Below, piece by piece: positions 22,056 through 35,849 of a DNA stretch of 64,000 nucleotides. The translations under genes were made by a program, and so were the position numbers. The notes beneath the pieces were generated by a model, which worked only from the letters and a program-made list of their open reading frames with translations, did not search any database and was not told where the DNA came from. The stretch lies in NCBI RefSeq assembly GCF_042242105.1, contig NC_092012.1, forward strand, positions 28,062,978 through 28,126,977. Direction: 5' to 3'. Numbering within the stretch: the first letter of the stretch is position 1; the number at the start of each line of letters is the position of its first letter. This DNA is from Pempheris klunzingeri (taxonomy: Eukaryota; Chordata; Actinopteri; Acropomatiformes; Pempheridae).

Positions 22056-24650
22056 CGATTTTGATAGCGTTCTATGACGAGGGACATGCAATCTGCAGGA
22101 GTCGGATAACAAGGATATATACAATGCATTTTGGTGAGCAACATTGGATATAGCCTAAATATAGCCCCTCTGTTTTATTTTTTCAGGAAAACTCTATAAG
22201 GTGTCTTTAAGACAGTGATCAAGATTAGGTTTAATCCAACCCTAGCACGAACATTAAAGACTGCTAAAAACAACAGAGAACGTTGTGTGTTGTCTGCATT
22301 CTATGAGTAGGGAACTGCATTTAAACGTTTTTCAGATGTCATGGATGTAAATAATGCATTCCAGTGAGTACACTAAATGTGCACATGCACTCTAAGGGTG
22401 CGTATCAGGTTTGCTTTGGCTTTGGCTTAGCAATAGAGTGGGTTGCCAATCAATCGGAAGGTTGTTGGTTTGATGCTGCAGAATTAACATCAATTATAGT
22501 GTGACTAGGCAATAACCTTTCATCACAACACTTGTATTTTCTCACAGTTCCCCGTTAAAAGTTTTCTGTTCTTGGATGGATAAAGAGAGAGGTTGGGCTG
22601 ACATTGGATGAACCATATAGATGGTTCTTGTCTTTACTGCACAGTGTTCTGGGTGCCATTTGCACACAGTTTTGAAAATATAAGGACCCTGGGAAAATGA
22701 GTTGATAAAAAAGCCCTTTTGTTCAGTAGACCAATAAACATGTAGTTTCCACTATTTTAACATGGCGGGGAAACCAACATTAAATTCTGGTGGACGTACT
22801 CTCTGCTATAAATTGTCTGTTTATAATTGTAACAGATTTACAGTGTACAGGAAGTACAAGCTAAAAATAACTATGGTAAATTGGACCAGCATGACAGGAT
22901 AAGAAAGATGAAAGTTATATAGAAATAAGTTAACATATCTTGAACGTGCTTAGAGATGAGATACCTCTACAATCCTCTAGTGTTTCTTTCATAGCAGGAA
23001 ATGTCTAGATATTTCTAACCTGGATCCATATCTACATCATCGTGATAGGCCAGTGGTTCCTTTTCTTTTTTCCATCAGTGTGACATGCTGATCAGATTAA
23101 TTAATATGAAAGTGTTCAGTCAGTTAAATTAAATTTAATGTATGACTTTCCACCTCACCTCTAACCCTTTTTCTCTTAAGTTCCCTCAAGTGTTTTATCA
23201 TATTGTAATAATTACTTCTGACATCAGTGGTGGACGTCTTTATTTCTGACAAGAAGCCCTGACAGTAAAATAGATTACAGTTGATTGCAGATTAAAACAA
23301 TCAAAATGTGGACAAAGAGACACTGCTGACCACAGACAATGAAGAATATAGCCGATTCATGTAATGACCAGTTTAAGATTCCCATGCACATTTGTCCACT
23401 TATGTGTATGTAATGTAATTTCCAGTTTGTACTTTTTCGTACTTTGTAAATTCTACAATGAACAGATAGTATAAAAGAAACAAAAGAAAAATATGAGCTG
23501 CAAATGTCTGTCCAGCAGTAAACTCAGTTTTATATTACTGCTCAGTCTCATGACAACAGTTACAACATGAAATACACTACTGCAGTAATATTAAAATACA
23601 ACTGCATTAATATTAACACAAGCTGACTACAGTTTATAATGGATCTACTGACAGCAGCTATGTTGGGAAATCAGACTGTGAAACTTAAAGCACTGCAGAC
23701 ATTCGAGTTATCCACATGGTCGTCGAAGAGACATAACTTTGACCAATCATGTAATTAATCAGGCACCATGACCTCAAACTGAATGCCAAATGACAACTGA
23801 CATAAATTCAGAGTGAAAATTGGGGTGATACACACAATGTCTGCTTGACTTTACGTTTCAGCCTCCAAAATCCAGATCAGAGAAGAGAGAAGCTGATAAA
23901 AATATTCAAAAGCTCATCTGAGTCGCCTTCACTTATTATTGTGCACACATAGCAATGACCTTCACAAACAGCACTGAATGGGAGAAGAAGACCGGAGTAA
24001 ATTTTGAGTTTCCTTTAACTGTAAATTAAAATCTGAGTAGGTCAGTCAGGAAATTATTTCTATAAGACAAGAACTGTATTTTCGCTGTTAGTTCGTACCA
24101 TTAATTTCCCAACACACAAGATAAACTCTCAGAAACAGAGATCTCAGTTCAAAGTTTTACTTGCAACAAGCAAGGAGTACAGGCAAAGATCTACATCTGC
24201 ACTGAGCGGTCTCAGTGTCTTTCAAGCATATATGTAACATGTATAAGCAAAGTTCCTCCTCTCAGCAGTCCTCCGCCGCACCCTGCTCCCTCTCCTCCTT
24301 GCAGGGGCGGTTCGTGAGAAACGCAGGTACGCTGACTTCTCACTGTTCAAGGCCTTCTCGAACTCTTCTTTATCTCAAGAATGCAAGCACAGTCTGATAC
24401 ATCCTACACCAACACACATCTCTTTGGTCTGTGTAAAGGTCACAGCAACTATCACACAGTCCTGCATCAGGCTAAAACTTCATGATAATAAAGCATAAAT
24501 GTACTAACATAAAAACATGAAAATGTATTAACACAAGCGTGCCTGCACATTTTCTATTTCCTAACAAGGTCAAAGAACAAGGCTATGTATCCAAATTTTT
24601 ATAAAAGTTACTTTTATTTAGTTTTTTTTTAATCTCTCTGAATTTAGAAC
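22056..24650. other. AT-rich intergenic stretch
   Basis: Apart from the SINE-like piece near 22.4 kb I see no coding frame, RNA gene or clean repeat. Frames are short and broken. A purine/pyrimidine-balanced segment at 24.1-24.5 kb has the look of an old LTR or promoter-like repeat, but no terminal repeats were found. Confidence 0.5.
22414..22490 (+). mobile_element. Degraded tRNA-derived SINE head (tentative)
   Basis: The stretch GGCTTAGCAATAGAGTGGGTTGCC...AATCGGAAGGTTGTTGGTTTGATGC resembles the tRNA-like head common in fish SINEs (A-box-like GGCTTAG...GAGTGG, B-box-like GGTTTGATGC). Both boxes are degraded. The 3' end cannot be set. Confidence 0.45.
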
Positions 24651-24664
24651 ATGTTAGAGGAAGC

Positions 24665-24955
24665 CTTCATATCTGGATGTGGATGTGCGTCTGTCCAAGG
24701 CTACAGCCTGTCCGTCCTTGGGAGCTGGATCTCTCCTTCACTGTGGTGCTCCCGGAGGTTTCTCTTTTCCCACTGGGTTGTTTGAGTTTTTCCTTCCCGA
24801 AGAAGGAGGGTCATAAAGGGCAGGGATGCCTCGGACAGATCCACCGGACTCATCCATTGGCCTCAACGACTGCTGGACTCTTTATTAGATTGTTTGTTCG
24901 CTTACACTTGTTTATTTCAGTGAACTTTGTAAAGCACTATGAGACACTCATTTGA
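24665..24955 (+). repeat. Retroposon 3' tail, family not assigned
   Basis: The order GGAGGTTTCTCTTTTCCCACTGGG, then GAGTTTTTCCTTCC, then GTAAAGCACTATGAGAC matches the layout of 3' untranslated tails of fish non-LTR retroposons. No coding part or target duplication is seen, so it is probably a 5'-truncated copy. Confidence 0.5.
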
Positions 24956-24959
24956 CAAC

Positions 24960-25612
24960 TCATTCCAAACATTTTCCCACCACAAGGTTAAAGATTGATT
25001 GCTACTTTCCCAGAAGCCAATGGATAGATACAGGGAGGTAATCAATCACAGAGTGTCTTTTACTTTTTACAAAGTTACTTTATTGCTGTGGGGAGACACA
25101 GTTGAGAGCAGTGACTGTTTGGAATCTTCTTCAGTGATGCATTAGGATGCTTGTGTAAAAGTGGGGAATATGCAGCCATCCTTTGAAATTTCTGTGGTGT
25201 TTTGGAAAACATCCAGTGAATGTGATGTTAGTCTGATTAGAAAAGAGCGCGATTTTGTGTATTAAACAGATAATACATAGATATGGGCTCAAGGTGTGTG
25301 CTGTGGCTGTTTTGCAGGATTAGTGAAATGTATTAAAGCAACATTTTTTTGTAAAGACACCTAGACAACTTGTAGATAAACAAATATTTCTTAATGAATA
25401 AAACTTCCTACTCAAAACCACATGGTGGTCAGAAAAAGTAAAACTGAAAATGTGACTCATGCCTCTGCTGTGTACTCATGGAGCGTGCAGAGGATTTTTA
25501 GCGTCGGTTTCCTGGGAGACAGATCTGTGGCCCTGACGGAAATGGGTCATCAGGCCTAGCCCAACACATTTCTGCTCTGTTGAAACCAACATAACCTGGC
25601 CTGGTCTCTTAG

Positions 25613-25645
<33 letters not shown>

Positions 25646-25646
25646 G

Positions 25647-25699
<53 letters not shown>

Positions 25700-27440
25700 G
25701 TAAAGGTGATCAATCATAGCGAAGGGCTGACAGGTGTGAAGAGGAGACGACCATGTAGTGCTTCTCAAAGACGCTGCACCTGGCTCATGTGGAGGGAAGC
25801 TGTGTGTGTATGTGTATGTGTGTGTATGATGAGTGTGGTGTATGTGTTTACGTGTGTGTGTTCAGGAGCTGGATGCAGGATTACCACATCTGCTGCAGTG
25901 GTACAGTGATAAAATATCTCTTTGTGTATGGACTCTGGCAGAGGCAATCTGCTTCCTGCAACTCACAGCCATGTTATTTTGATTCATCATTGCAACAGCA
26001 CACACACTGATAGGAAGGATGAAAGTAAAGGTGCAGCTGTGAAATTTAAAATGAAACCTGTATAAACACAGGTTGGTGATGAGAAAACATCTTCCTGATC
26101 AAGCAGTCAGTGACTTTTACCCTATAAGTGAAATAATACATGAAGGAGTTACAAGCTTTGAGAAGAAACCGTAACGATCCTTTGGAGTTTGAAAACACAA
26201 TATAATAGTTGAAGAAATGTCATGATTCAAACACTTAAAAAGTGATATACTCCAAAAGGACAATGACGCTCAAGGAAAAGATACAGTATGTGTAGATAAC
26301 CATAATATGAAGGAAAGGTGCAGATGCTCATGGCAAAATATTCAGAACATTTGAGTAACATTTTAACTTGTTTCTTCCCAGTTGAAGCAACATTAAATTG
26401 TATAAAAATGCTTTCAACACCACATAAAAACATCTACATGACACACATGAAGTGCGTGACCTAAACACCACTCAACCATCTGTTGGTCTGATTAGACCAA
26501 TCATTAATGTTAAAATTCCCTGTTGTTCTAGTTAACTTCAGGAAGCACTGCCTATGGGAAGGCTAGAGGTCCCATCAAACCCCATTAATAATATCCAGAG
26601 CTATTGTGTACTGTTATTGTTTACTGATGTCATTTCAAGCTTTTGACTTGGAAATGGTGTTTTAAATTGTTAGAGATTGCTGAAAGGATACTGAGCCACC
26701 TCAGAGGGCATTTCAGTGGACAAACAACTGAGGTCAAGGCTTGCATTTATTTTAGCTTTACTACTTTACTAACAGTGTAATTGAAATAGAAATTATTATT
26801 ACCTCCAAGTGCTTCAGTTTCCACCAAATTGGAAGACACACACAAAACACCAAACGACTGCTGTGCTCTCAATCATCAGGTCATCAAATATTGCGAAGTC
26901 GAAGGCCAGATCTACTGGACCGTAGAACATTTTCCTCCCTTCCAACAAGCTTCTCCATATTCTTTGCAGTGCATCTTTGCGCCAATGTTTTTGATAAAAA
27001 ATGGAAAATCTGCTGTTCTAATTTTAAGAGCACTTGGTAAATATTGCATACGAGATTTCTTTTCATATTAATGTTCTTAATATAATGATGAAATATATAT
27101 TTTTATTATATGAAAATGATGAAAGTTATCACATAAGTAATTTAGGTTAAGTTTATTAATGCACCATTGAGAAAAATCTTACAGACTGCAGTGTAGACTG
27201 CAAAAATAGTCATTAAAAACAATGTTTACAATACCATGCAAATGTAAACCATGCATATTTCACTGTGTGTTATTCACCCTGACTCTGACGGTTATCATTT
27301 CCTTCTTACCAGGTACTTTGGTTTCTATGATGAAGTTCTGAGATATGATTTTGGGGGAGTTGGGGTAATGTCTTCCAATAAACTACATGCAACAGGAGAG
27401 GAGGACGGAGAATGGAACCACAGCTTCTAGACAGCTGAAC
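24960..27440. other. Intergenic stretch without recognised genes
   Basis: Contains the microsatellite above and otherwise only short frames. Nothing else can be supported. Confidence 0.5.
25611..25697. repeat. CT/CA compound microsatellite
   Basis: (CT)n from 25611 to about 25655 passes directly into (CA)n to 25697. A looser TGTG-rich stretch follows at 25800-25862. Confidence 0.97.
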
Positions 27441-27830
27441 ACACACTTACAAGGTTTAAGGTTAATTTATTTGTCATTCTACAAGTTACACAACAAAGTG
27501 CAAGTTGTAGTCTCTTCATGCTACTGAAGACAAACTTCTTTTTTTAGCACTGAGGATGAACTGTGGATCCTCACGGCCTGAGGGAAGAATCTGCTTTGTA
27601 GTCTTGTGGTATGACAGCAGATACTTATGTGTCTCTTGCCAGATAACAGCAGTTGGCTGTTGCTAGGGTGGGTGTGGTCTTTTAATGTCATTTGGGCTCT
27701 GTGCAGGCACCTCACTTCACCAATATCACTCATGCTCCATAGATGGGTACCAATGATGTACTGGGTGTTTTTAATCACCTGCTACAGTGCCCTCCTGTCC
27801 TGGGCTGTGCCGTTTAAGCTTTCTTAAATT
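27441..27830 (+). repeat. Degraded fish interspersed repeat, family not assigned
   Basis: The series TTTATTTGTCATTCTACAAG, GGCCTGAGGGAAGAATCTGC, TGCCAGATAACAGCAG, GGGCTCTGTGCAGGCACC and CTCCTGTCCTGGGCTGTGCC follows the order of an abundant fish repeat I know by sequence but not by name. The open frames it contains (27521-27778 minus, 27627-27827 plus) are by-products. Confidence 0.45.
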
Positions 27831-29940
27831 CATAAGCTTATAACAGTTAATAAATACTAATAACAAATAATTATAAATGCATATTGAGTTTTGCTAAAGC
27901 TAATAGACCTACCTGAGTGTGATCTACAGAAACAGCTTAATAGCTTTTGATTGTTTGTGCTGTATTTGATCTGTATTTATCTCTATATACTTCCATGTAT
28001 CCAACAGGAAGAGTGAGATAGACCTCTTCCTGCTTTGCTTTTACTTCTGCCTATTTTGCTTACTTGGTCTTTGTTGCAAATACAAGAATAAATAGGTTGC
28101 CTGTCTGTGCCTTCCACTATGACATATAGGAGCATTTCATGGCCTGACACCTCCTATAATTAAGGTCTACTCACATATAAGAAAGTAAACAATAGGTTAC
28201 GGTCAGGGAAATATTTTCTGGGTTACAAGAAACCTATTAGACCCAGTAACATTTGAAAAGTAAGTCAGCTAGCTCAGCCAGATGAATTCTCACAGTGTGC
28301 AGTTTTCTTAATAGATCCATAAAAAAACAAATGCTGTCTGTTACTCCATGACTGAGTCAACCAGTTATAAAGGCTCGCACACGGCCCACACAATGTATGA
28401 TATCATCAGTGTATCATCCATGGATATCCTGTGTGTGTGCGTGAGACTGGGAATAAATCTACATTGTTCAACACCTACACTATTTTATGATGAAGGATGT
28501 CAGAGACATATGACTGTGACAACAGTTTTGTATCAAATGTGTAAGGTTACACTCTCATGAGGGAAAATCCATTTAAACCATGCACAGAATCATTAAAGCT
28601 GATGTCACATTGCCTTTACGGCTCTGCATTTTCAAAGTTAAAGTCAGGGGGAATTGTTGCTGAAGGGCTGCAAACTTATTTTTTCTGTGTTTGTATTCAA
28701 GGCTGTTTTATCGCCGTTATATCATTTTGCTCTTAAATGAATTATTTTTCTGTCACAGCAAAGATGAGGAAGGGAAAGGGACAACAAATGTCCTAGATAT
28801 GTTTTGAACCTTGGATGTTATTACATGGTCAGTGCCTCAGCATCAGATGTAGATGTTGCTGCGACATGGAGCAGCTGCATGGAGACATTCACACACTAGT
28901 CACAGCTGGACTGTTGAGACCGGAAGTATTTCAGCTTCTCCAACACTAAAACAGCACAGAAAACAGTCTGAACTGTTCTACAACGGACAGAATTTGATTT
29001 TTCTTCACCCACCTTCCTCTCTCTCAAACTGACATTAGTGCACATGAGAGTTAACAGCTAATTACAGTATGTTCACTATATGTGTTTCTGTGATGTGTGT
29101 TAGAATGACAACCTCACTAAAAGTGCAACATGTGATATGGTGGCACTGAAGTAGTGTGGAAGTGGAAGTAGACAGCTTTGCTGTAACTTCTCATAAATGT
29201 TGATTGCACACTGTAATGGCTATAAAATAATGACACCATCAGCATTTAGACTGGTTCCATGTAAGCCCTTCTTTCCTCATTGCAATTCTGTCTGGCAAAA
29301 TAAAGGCTCAATTTATGCCACAAAGGATGTGCATACACATACAACATTGGACAACCAAAATGCCATTCAGGTGGCATTTTTTATACTTTATCAGTAAGAC
29401 ATTACTCACACAATACTTGTTAGTAGGTTACAATTATTGTTGATTTAGTCTTTCTTGGCATTTCTTGATAATTGGGAATATTGCTAGCCTTATCATTTCA
29501 GTACCAAAACTAAGGGAAATGAAAGACGACAGGAGATCTTTTACAATCTGCAATCTCTTGTTTGTTCTTGTGCTTTTGTCTGTACGTCATCAATCAAACT
29601 GCTGTTCACTTTAAGAGTCACATTTAGACAAATACAACTCACCCATGGCATTATGGGAAACCAATGCACTGTGTGTTTGCAAAGCATTTCACATCATGCA
29701 GAGGCAATGGTCTAGACTCAGGTTCAACGCTGTTATAATTTTCACTTTATTAAGTTTGGATATTTTCTCAGGTGAGAAAGTGACTCTTTAGATTAACAAA
29801 ATGTGGCAAATTTACCTAAATACTGTCTATTTGAAAATTTGGTCTTGGAGATGTGAGGACCGACCGGACATCTCAGCAGAGCTTTCAGTCAGGGTCTATG
29901 GTCAGCATCCTGTGGATGGAACAGTGTGATGTCAGCAGCT
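27831..29940. other. Intergenic stretch without recognised genes
   Basis: AT-rich, with short frames only. No RNA gene, terminal repeats or microsatellite of note. Confidence 0.5.
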
Positions 29941-29943
29941 CTT

Positions 29944-30160
29944 TGTTATGTCTTGTCAAGTTTGTCAAGTTTAGTTCATGTGTTTCATGTATTTCCTGTT
30001 TTATTGTGGCATTCAACTTTTCACTTGACTTCCTGCACTTGTGTGATTGTCTGCCCCTCCCTGATTATTTCCACCTGTGCTCCCTTCCCTGGTGCATATA
30101 TTGTCTGTGTTTGCCCCTGTCCTGTGTCAGATCGTATTGTGCCCTTGTGTCAAGCTTTGA
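29944..30160 (+). mobile_element. LTR fragment of the Ty3/gypsy family found at 61553 (fossil)
   Basis: It shares the block GATTGTCTGCCCC..CCTGAT, TTTCCACCTGTGCTCCC, GTGCATATATTGTCTG and TGTGTCAGATCGT in the same order as the LTRs at 41.3 and 61.6 kb. It starts with TGTTATGTCTTGTC, a plausible LTR end. It is incomplete at its right and has no adjoining internal sequence. Confidence 0.6.
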
Positions 30161-30700
30161 TGACAACTAATTTCTGCAATGTTGTTGTGCTTTAACAAGT
30201 GGTAATGTTCAATTTGGCTATCAGAAATAATTAATAATTATCAAAGATAATTAATAATTATTAAAATGAATGGAACTTTGAATAAAGTCCACCTCGATTG
30301 GGTCACCACCTCGAAAAACGAGGAAAAGACAGCCGTTTTAATTGATTTAGTCTCATAAAAGTACTAAACTATCAATTTGGAATTATGTTTTATAATTAAT
30401 TTAATAATTACTACCAAAATTACCACATTGATAGCTAGCTGAGGGATTTTGGAGTTCTTGACAGTGTAGAGGTTGGCAGTGTTCACCCTTGTACAACATT
30501 AAAGGAGACAGCAGGTATTAAAACATTTATTAAAACAGAACAAAACGCAGTTTTAATGTTATGCATTAAGGTGAAGGACTTGTACTTGTTTGCAAGTACA
30601 GCTGAAGCAGAGTAGGTATTAAAGACATTTGCTGTTACAGAAACAAAATCAATCAAACAATCTAACTAAGTCTCCATGACTAAACTAACAAATAATAGGA

Positions 30701-30713
<13 letters not shown>

Positions 30714-30750
<37 letters not shown>
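30714..30750. repeat. TG microsatellite
   Basis: Uninterrupted (TG)n, 37 bp. Confidence 0.97.
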
Positions 30751-30752
<2 letters not shown>

Positions 30753-30895
30753 ATACGGCTGAGGAATGTGAGATGGGCCCACAAAGGTGGGGGAGAGCTC
30801 AAATGGTGATGGCCAGCCCCCCTGGGGTGTGGGGCAAAGGAGACAAAGGAAGCTAAGTGCTGTTAGCTTAGCTTTGTCCCTCAGTGGCCTGTTGG

Positions 30896-30900
<5 letters not shown>

Positions 30901-30927
<27 letters not shown>
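30901..30927. repeat. TG microsatellite
   Basis: Second (TG)n, 27 bp, 150 bp after the first one. Confidence 0.96.
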
Positions 30928-32214
30928 AGATAAAGGTGCCTGGTTAAGAGAAGGTGGTTAGTTGTGTGTAGACTCTGTGTCTGTGTGAACAAACTAACAT
31001 CAACTAAACTTAATGGCTGCACAGTAATCTCACAATAATCAAACTCAATGAACATTAAAGCAAGTCAATACATTAACAGGGGTAAACCATGTATGCAGTA
31101 ATGCTATGCTAATTATGCCCAGTTAGAGTTTGTTACCCGTCCTTAAAGGGGAGAAGGAGAGTCCTTGAGGATGCTGCTTTTTCAGCCTGTTGCTGGAGGA
31201 AAGGGTTTTGGTTGTGTCCTTGCTGTGGTTACAGGCTGGAGGAATCCGGTCGCTCCTTGATTCTGGCTAGTTAGCAGCTTGATACCAACTTGCTGGTGTG
31301 CTCCTGTTTTTGGTTCTGGTTATCAGCTGGCAGACTCTGGGTCGTACCAGCTGGCGCTGATCTGCTTACTTCAGGCAGGACCTTGTGTCGCTACCATGAA
31401 GGAGGTAACTGCTCTGGTACAGGCCACACTGAGGCAGAGCTTAGATGAGTTGAGCTGGTCTCTCCTCTTCAGGAGAGACGTCCGGATAGAGACTTGTCTC
31501 TCCTCCAGGAGAAGACAAGGGGAAAGAGTGGTCTCTCTCTTCTTGAGGAGAGGTGTCCAGGAAGAGAGAGTTCAGTGGGGGTGAACTGGTTTTGTTGGCC
31601 TGAGGTTGTAAAATCATGTGTCCCCTCCGTCCAATGGTGGAGCTGGGTGCAGGGGTGATTTCACACCTATCTCTGAAACTGGGGGACACTGGGGAATGGA
31701 GTCCGTAGTTCCACAGACAAAGAAACATGCGGTCTTCACCATGTGCTATTCGCCGTGTAGTGAAGCACAACAATGTGTTGAACTTCTTGCTGTCATGAAA
31801 TTCTGTATTATTTGTTCATGTAAAATCACACTGAAATCATGTCATTAGATATCAGTGTTTCATGCAGAGAGCTGGCAGCTGCATGCAGTGCATGGCTGAA
31901 CAATGACACCACAGTCCATTGTTCAGTACATACTGTAGAAACAGGGCACAGGACACTGTATTATGTGAACTGTAAACTGGAGCATTTGGCTGTGTTTCCA
32001 TTAGTTCAGCACTGTTGGCTCTTAAAGTTTAATTATGGATATGATTTGCATGTTAATTACCCCTCTTGGCTTTTATGTTGAATTAACATATGGTTTTTCT
32101 TCTTGTTAACACAGTGAGAAGCACTTCAGGTCAGTCAGTTTCCTTCCCTCAGCTTGATCTCGTTTGCTCAGATTGTTTGCTTTGTTATGGCCCACACTTG
32201 GTTCCTCAGTCAGT

Positions 32215-32430
32215 CCACTGCTTTGGTCCACACTGAAATATTCACAAATTTGATCAACTGACATTTTGTACAGACAACCAAAGTCTATAGATGATGGATG
32301 CTAATGAATGTAATGATCCCCTGACTTTGGTTCAGACTGAAATATCTCAACAGCTATTGGATTGGCATGGATTGTCATGAGACGTGGCTCAGACATTCTC
32401 GTTCCCCTTGAGGTGACTTTTCATCTTGCT
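32215..32430 (+). repeat. Degraded tandem-type fish repeat
   Basis: Two related monomers can be seen: CACACTGAAATATTCACAAATTTGATC... and CAGACTGAAATATCTCAACAGCTATTGGATTGG..., each followed by a GACA/GACATT end. The second matches the theme CTGAAATATCTCAACAGCTATTGGAT common in fish repeat DNA. Confidence 0.5.
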
Positions 32431-34690
32431 TCACGAGGTGGACATATACCTAGAAAATACCTGCAAAATTAGAAAATGCCATCTTAGTGATGTCAGTCAG
32501 TCCATTAATCAGATGATCCGTCATATAACATAGGATTTCCTAAATTTTAAATAGCCAACGTTTACTGCATGTTTACAGCACAAATACTGTACATTTCTAT
32601 AATTTTCATTTAATTTTCACCAACTAAATTTAATTCTTCTAAATATTGTTTCATGCATTGTTTTGACTTTCAGTTGCCCCTTTAAAAGGTGTCACACTAA
32701 TATATTTGCCTTGCCTATGACATTTGTTTCTGTGGTGTTCCCAGAGGACAAATCCTAATCATTTTAGAACCCATCAGTTTCAAACACCCTTTAACCAAAA
32801 CTCTGGTCCATGACAAGCCATCTTGGAAACAGGCATTTACATTTAAATGGATATTCATAAGCTAGACAGGGTGAAGTCATTCCATTTTGCAAACTCCAAG
32901 AGCCTCCCTCTATTGTCACTCCAGCCAAGATCTTTCCAAATCTCATTCACAGTTTCCTTTGAAATTTACTAAGCATATTTGTGCTCCCAAAATATTAAAC
33001 CATTCTTAATCTCATCATCTCATGGCGCTTTCCTGTAAAACTACAATCAGGACATAAACAGACCCTGAAAACAGTCAATTCTGCCCACTTTTTGTTTTAG
33101 GTTTGTCATTAACATTTCAGCTGCAAGCAAGGCTTTGTGTTGTAGTCTTGTGATGAATGTGGGAGAGGGTCACATCAGAGGTTTCATGGACGTTACAGCC
33201 AACTCTTTCCTCTTATCTTCTATTCTATTGGTATTCTGTGGTTAGTGTGTCTGAGTGCGTGCGTGAGTTACATTAAGTCTTTTATTTAGTAAACAAGACT
33301 TTCTAATTGGATGTTTTGGAACAAAAGCATGCAAGCCTAGAAGAGATGGGACTGAAACAATGATGAATTGGTTTGGGGGATGCATACCCATTTACATTAC
33401 CTAGCTGTGTTGTGCAACATTGGTAGAAATAATGGAGCAGTAACAAAATGCTAAAACCAACAAGGTGCAAGGTTGTGAGATATATGCTTTTTTCAGATCA
33501 AGACATAAAAAACACTTCAGTTCTTAATGAGGGGCCAGTCAGTGCAGTTCAATTTATCTGAACAACTAATGGCCACTATCACTGGAATTCCAATTGAGCC
33601 CACTGCAAATGTTCTGTTACTACATACTACTAACCATACTACTATAACCAAAGTACACTAACCAAAGTCCATGTGTACACACATTTCTTACTCAAACTCA
33701 GGGATAGCTTCTTATTTAAAGGCACCATTAGAATCTAAGGCACATCTAGGATAAATGATGAATAATAAATAAATTTAAAAAAAAAAAGATATTTGTTGTA
33801 TCAAAAATGATTATTAAACTTGATTGTTAATATATTGATAAAACCAAACAAAACCACAAGCTGCTGTCGATAGTTGTTATAACAAAGGTTGAATGTTATC
33901 TACGCTGGATCAGTGGACAGTGATGAGTGACTGAAAATGGGAAACAGTGATCCATGATTTTAAACAAAACTCGTGTGTCACAACTCTGCAAAGTTCTGAC
34001 ACACTTGCAAATCTGTCAACAGACATACTGACATATAAACACCTGAAGAGTACTCAAAACAGCGTCTGTGGTAGTGCCCGCTAAAATTGTTGTCTCCGGG
34101 ATCAAATTTTGCCATTTTGGCACACACACTCAGAGCACAGTGTGAGGAGCAGCTGCCAGGAGCTGCTACCACAGTGGCAGCTAATGGGGATCCAAATAAA
34201 TAAACAGATCCAAATAAATAAAGACACACACATGCACACATAGACTCACAATGTGAAAACAATACAATCCACAAGCTATTGCAGCTGGTAATTATTCATT
34301 TGATGCCATTACCAGTCAATCATCTCAGCCTAATAAGCCTGAAGGCAGCAGACAACGGAGAGAGCAACCTATTTAGCCCACTGACTCACAATTTCGCAGC
34401 TGAAGCAGTAAGACAGAAAACAACAGGCTTAAAATGAGAAAGATCTGGGGTTGGCTAGCTGGCTATAAAGCTACATTGGGTGACAACAAACTTTCAAAAT
34501 GTTGAACCATTGATCACCACCACTTGGTTGCTTGAGAAATACAGAAATACACTGATACATCAAATGCAATGTAAAGATCAAATCTATTTGGTTTTGGCTA
34601 TCAACTAGTCAGTGAATAGTACAAACACAGATTTAAAAAACATGCAAAAACTGGAGTAGCCTACAATTCCCAGATAAGGCATCAGCTGTT
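32431..34690. other. Intergenic stretch without recognised genes
   Basis: Low-complexity A tracts near 33.78 kb. No gene, RNA or element boundary could be supported. Confidence 0.5.
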
Positions 34691-34699
34691 ACGTCTGTG

Positions 34700-34830
34700 G
34701 TCTGTGGAGGAAACCGTTGCACAGTCCTGATTTTCGCCTGCACCAGACTTCACCACCTTCCTCAGGTAGGTCACGGTGGTCTTAGCAAACTCATATTTGG
34801 CAAGACTGATTGTCGAGCAAGCCCAGATCA
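34700..34830 (-). mobile_element. Ty3/gypsy pol scrap (fossil)
   Basis: The minus strand shows a short piece resembling the end of a Ty3/gypsy reverse transcriptase (LAKYEFAKTTVTYLRKVV). It is an isolated remnant of about 130 bp with no LTR nearby, broken, in orientation opposite to the gypsy element at the right edge. Confidence 0.55.
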
Positions 34831-35849
34831 ACCTATCAAAATAACATTTGTTTCACAGGTGTCTCAATAACCACTTCATCATCATCATCATAACCCATAA
34901 TCAGAGCGATTACATGCCTCACCCACTGTTTTTGACCCCCCTTGCCGAAAGTATGTATCATTTTTATGGTCTCTGTTTATGTTTAAAAAAGCTTCTATGT
35001 GTAAGAACGTATTTGTGAGGCAAGACTGCAGCCTCACTGGGAGTTTTTACATTATGCTGCACGTAGCAGCACACTCTTGCACAACATTTTTGAGTTGCTC
35101 TACGATAACCAGGTTACAACTATCCTCAGATTTGTGTACCAGCAATTAAAATCATACCACGAGCAAATTCAATATCGATTTGATTTTCTAGTTTTTTCCT
35201 AAATCTAAAGATTTGCCACTTTCATACTGCCAACTTTACTGCTTCATAAACTTCATTAACTAACTGCTAAATTCAAAGCTTAACAGGCCTCTGGTGCCTT
35301 ATTAGTTACATCACACTGTTACAACATAGTTCTCTCTTAATCTAAGAGCAAAGAACATGTCGGAATGAGATTTGGTGAATTTGGGATGCAAGTGCAGTTA
35401 GCTTTGGACACATCTGAAAGCTTACCCTCTAACCAATGAGTGAATTTTCACACTCCTTTACCTTCTTATCGTCACAATACTCCAGAATCCTCCAAGTCTT
35501 TAGTACACTTGTATAGATTTTGAAGGATTCTGAATAAAGCCAAAAGCCAAACACAGAGATCACTGCTAACCACAACCACTGAAGCTATCTAACTAGCTCA
35601 CTTTTGGTTTTTGTGCAATTAGTGTGTGCTGGACATACATGTGCTGCCATATGTTTTATATCTGTATCTAACTTAGTCTAGAGACTAACTCTGGTTAGAC
35701 AGAATTCCAGAATCCTGTGAACTTGCACAGTGAATGAAGCTCATAAACATAAACAAAATAAAACGAAAATAGTATTTTTTCTATAACAACTGAACAGAAC
35801 TATAACAACCTTAAACTGGACAGATTGACTCTCAACAGAGGTGTTGGCA

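Larger units (their letters stand above)
30200..31800. other. Unassigned, possibly repeat-derived block
   Basis: It starts with an AATTAATAATTA-rich stretch and TTTGAATAAAGTCCACC, then two TG arrays, then a GC-richer part at 31.15-31.75 kb with three hairpin-like segments. The texture (short promoter-like motifs, no frames conserved) suggests an old LTR or other repeat, but I found no paired ends. The frame 31279-31584 is not supported as a gene. Confidence 0.3.

Noticed and set aside
30666-31055. 129-codon minus-strand frame
   Set aside because: It consists largely of two TG arrays read as His/Thr repeats, with unrelated sequence between.
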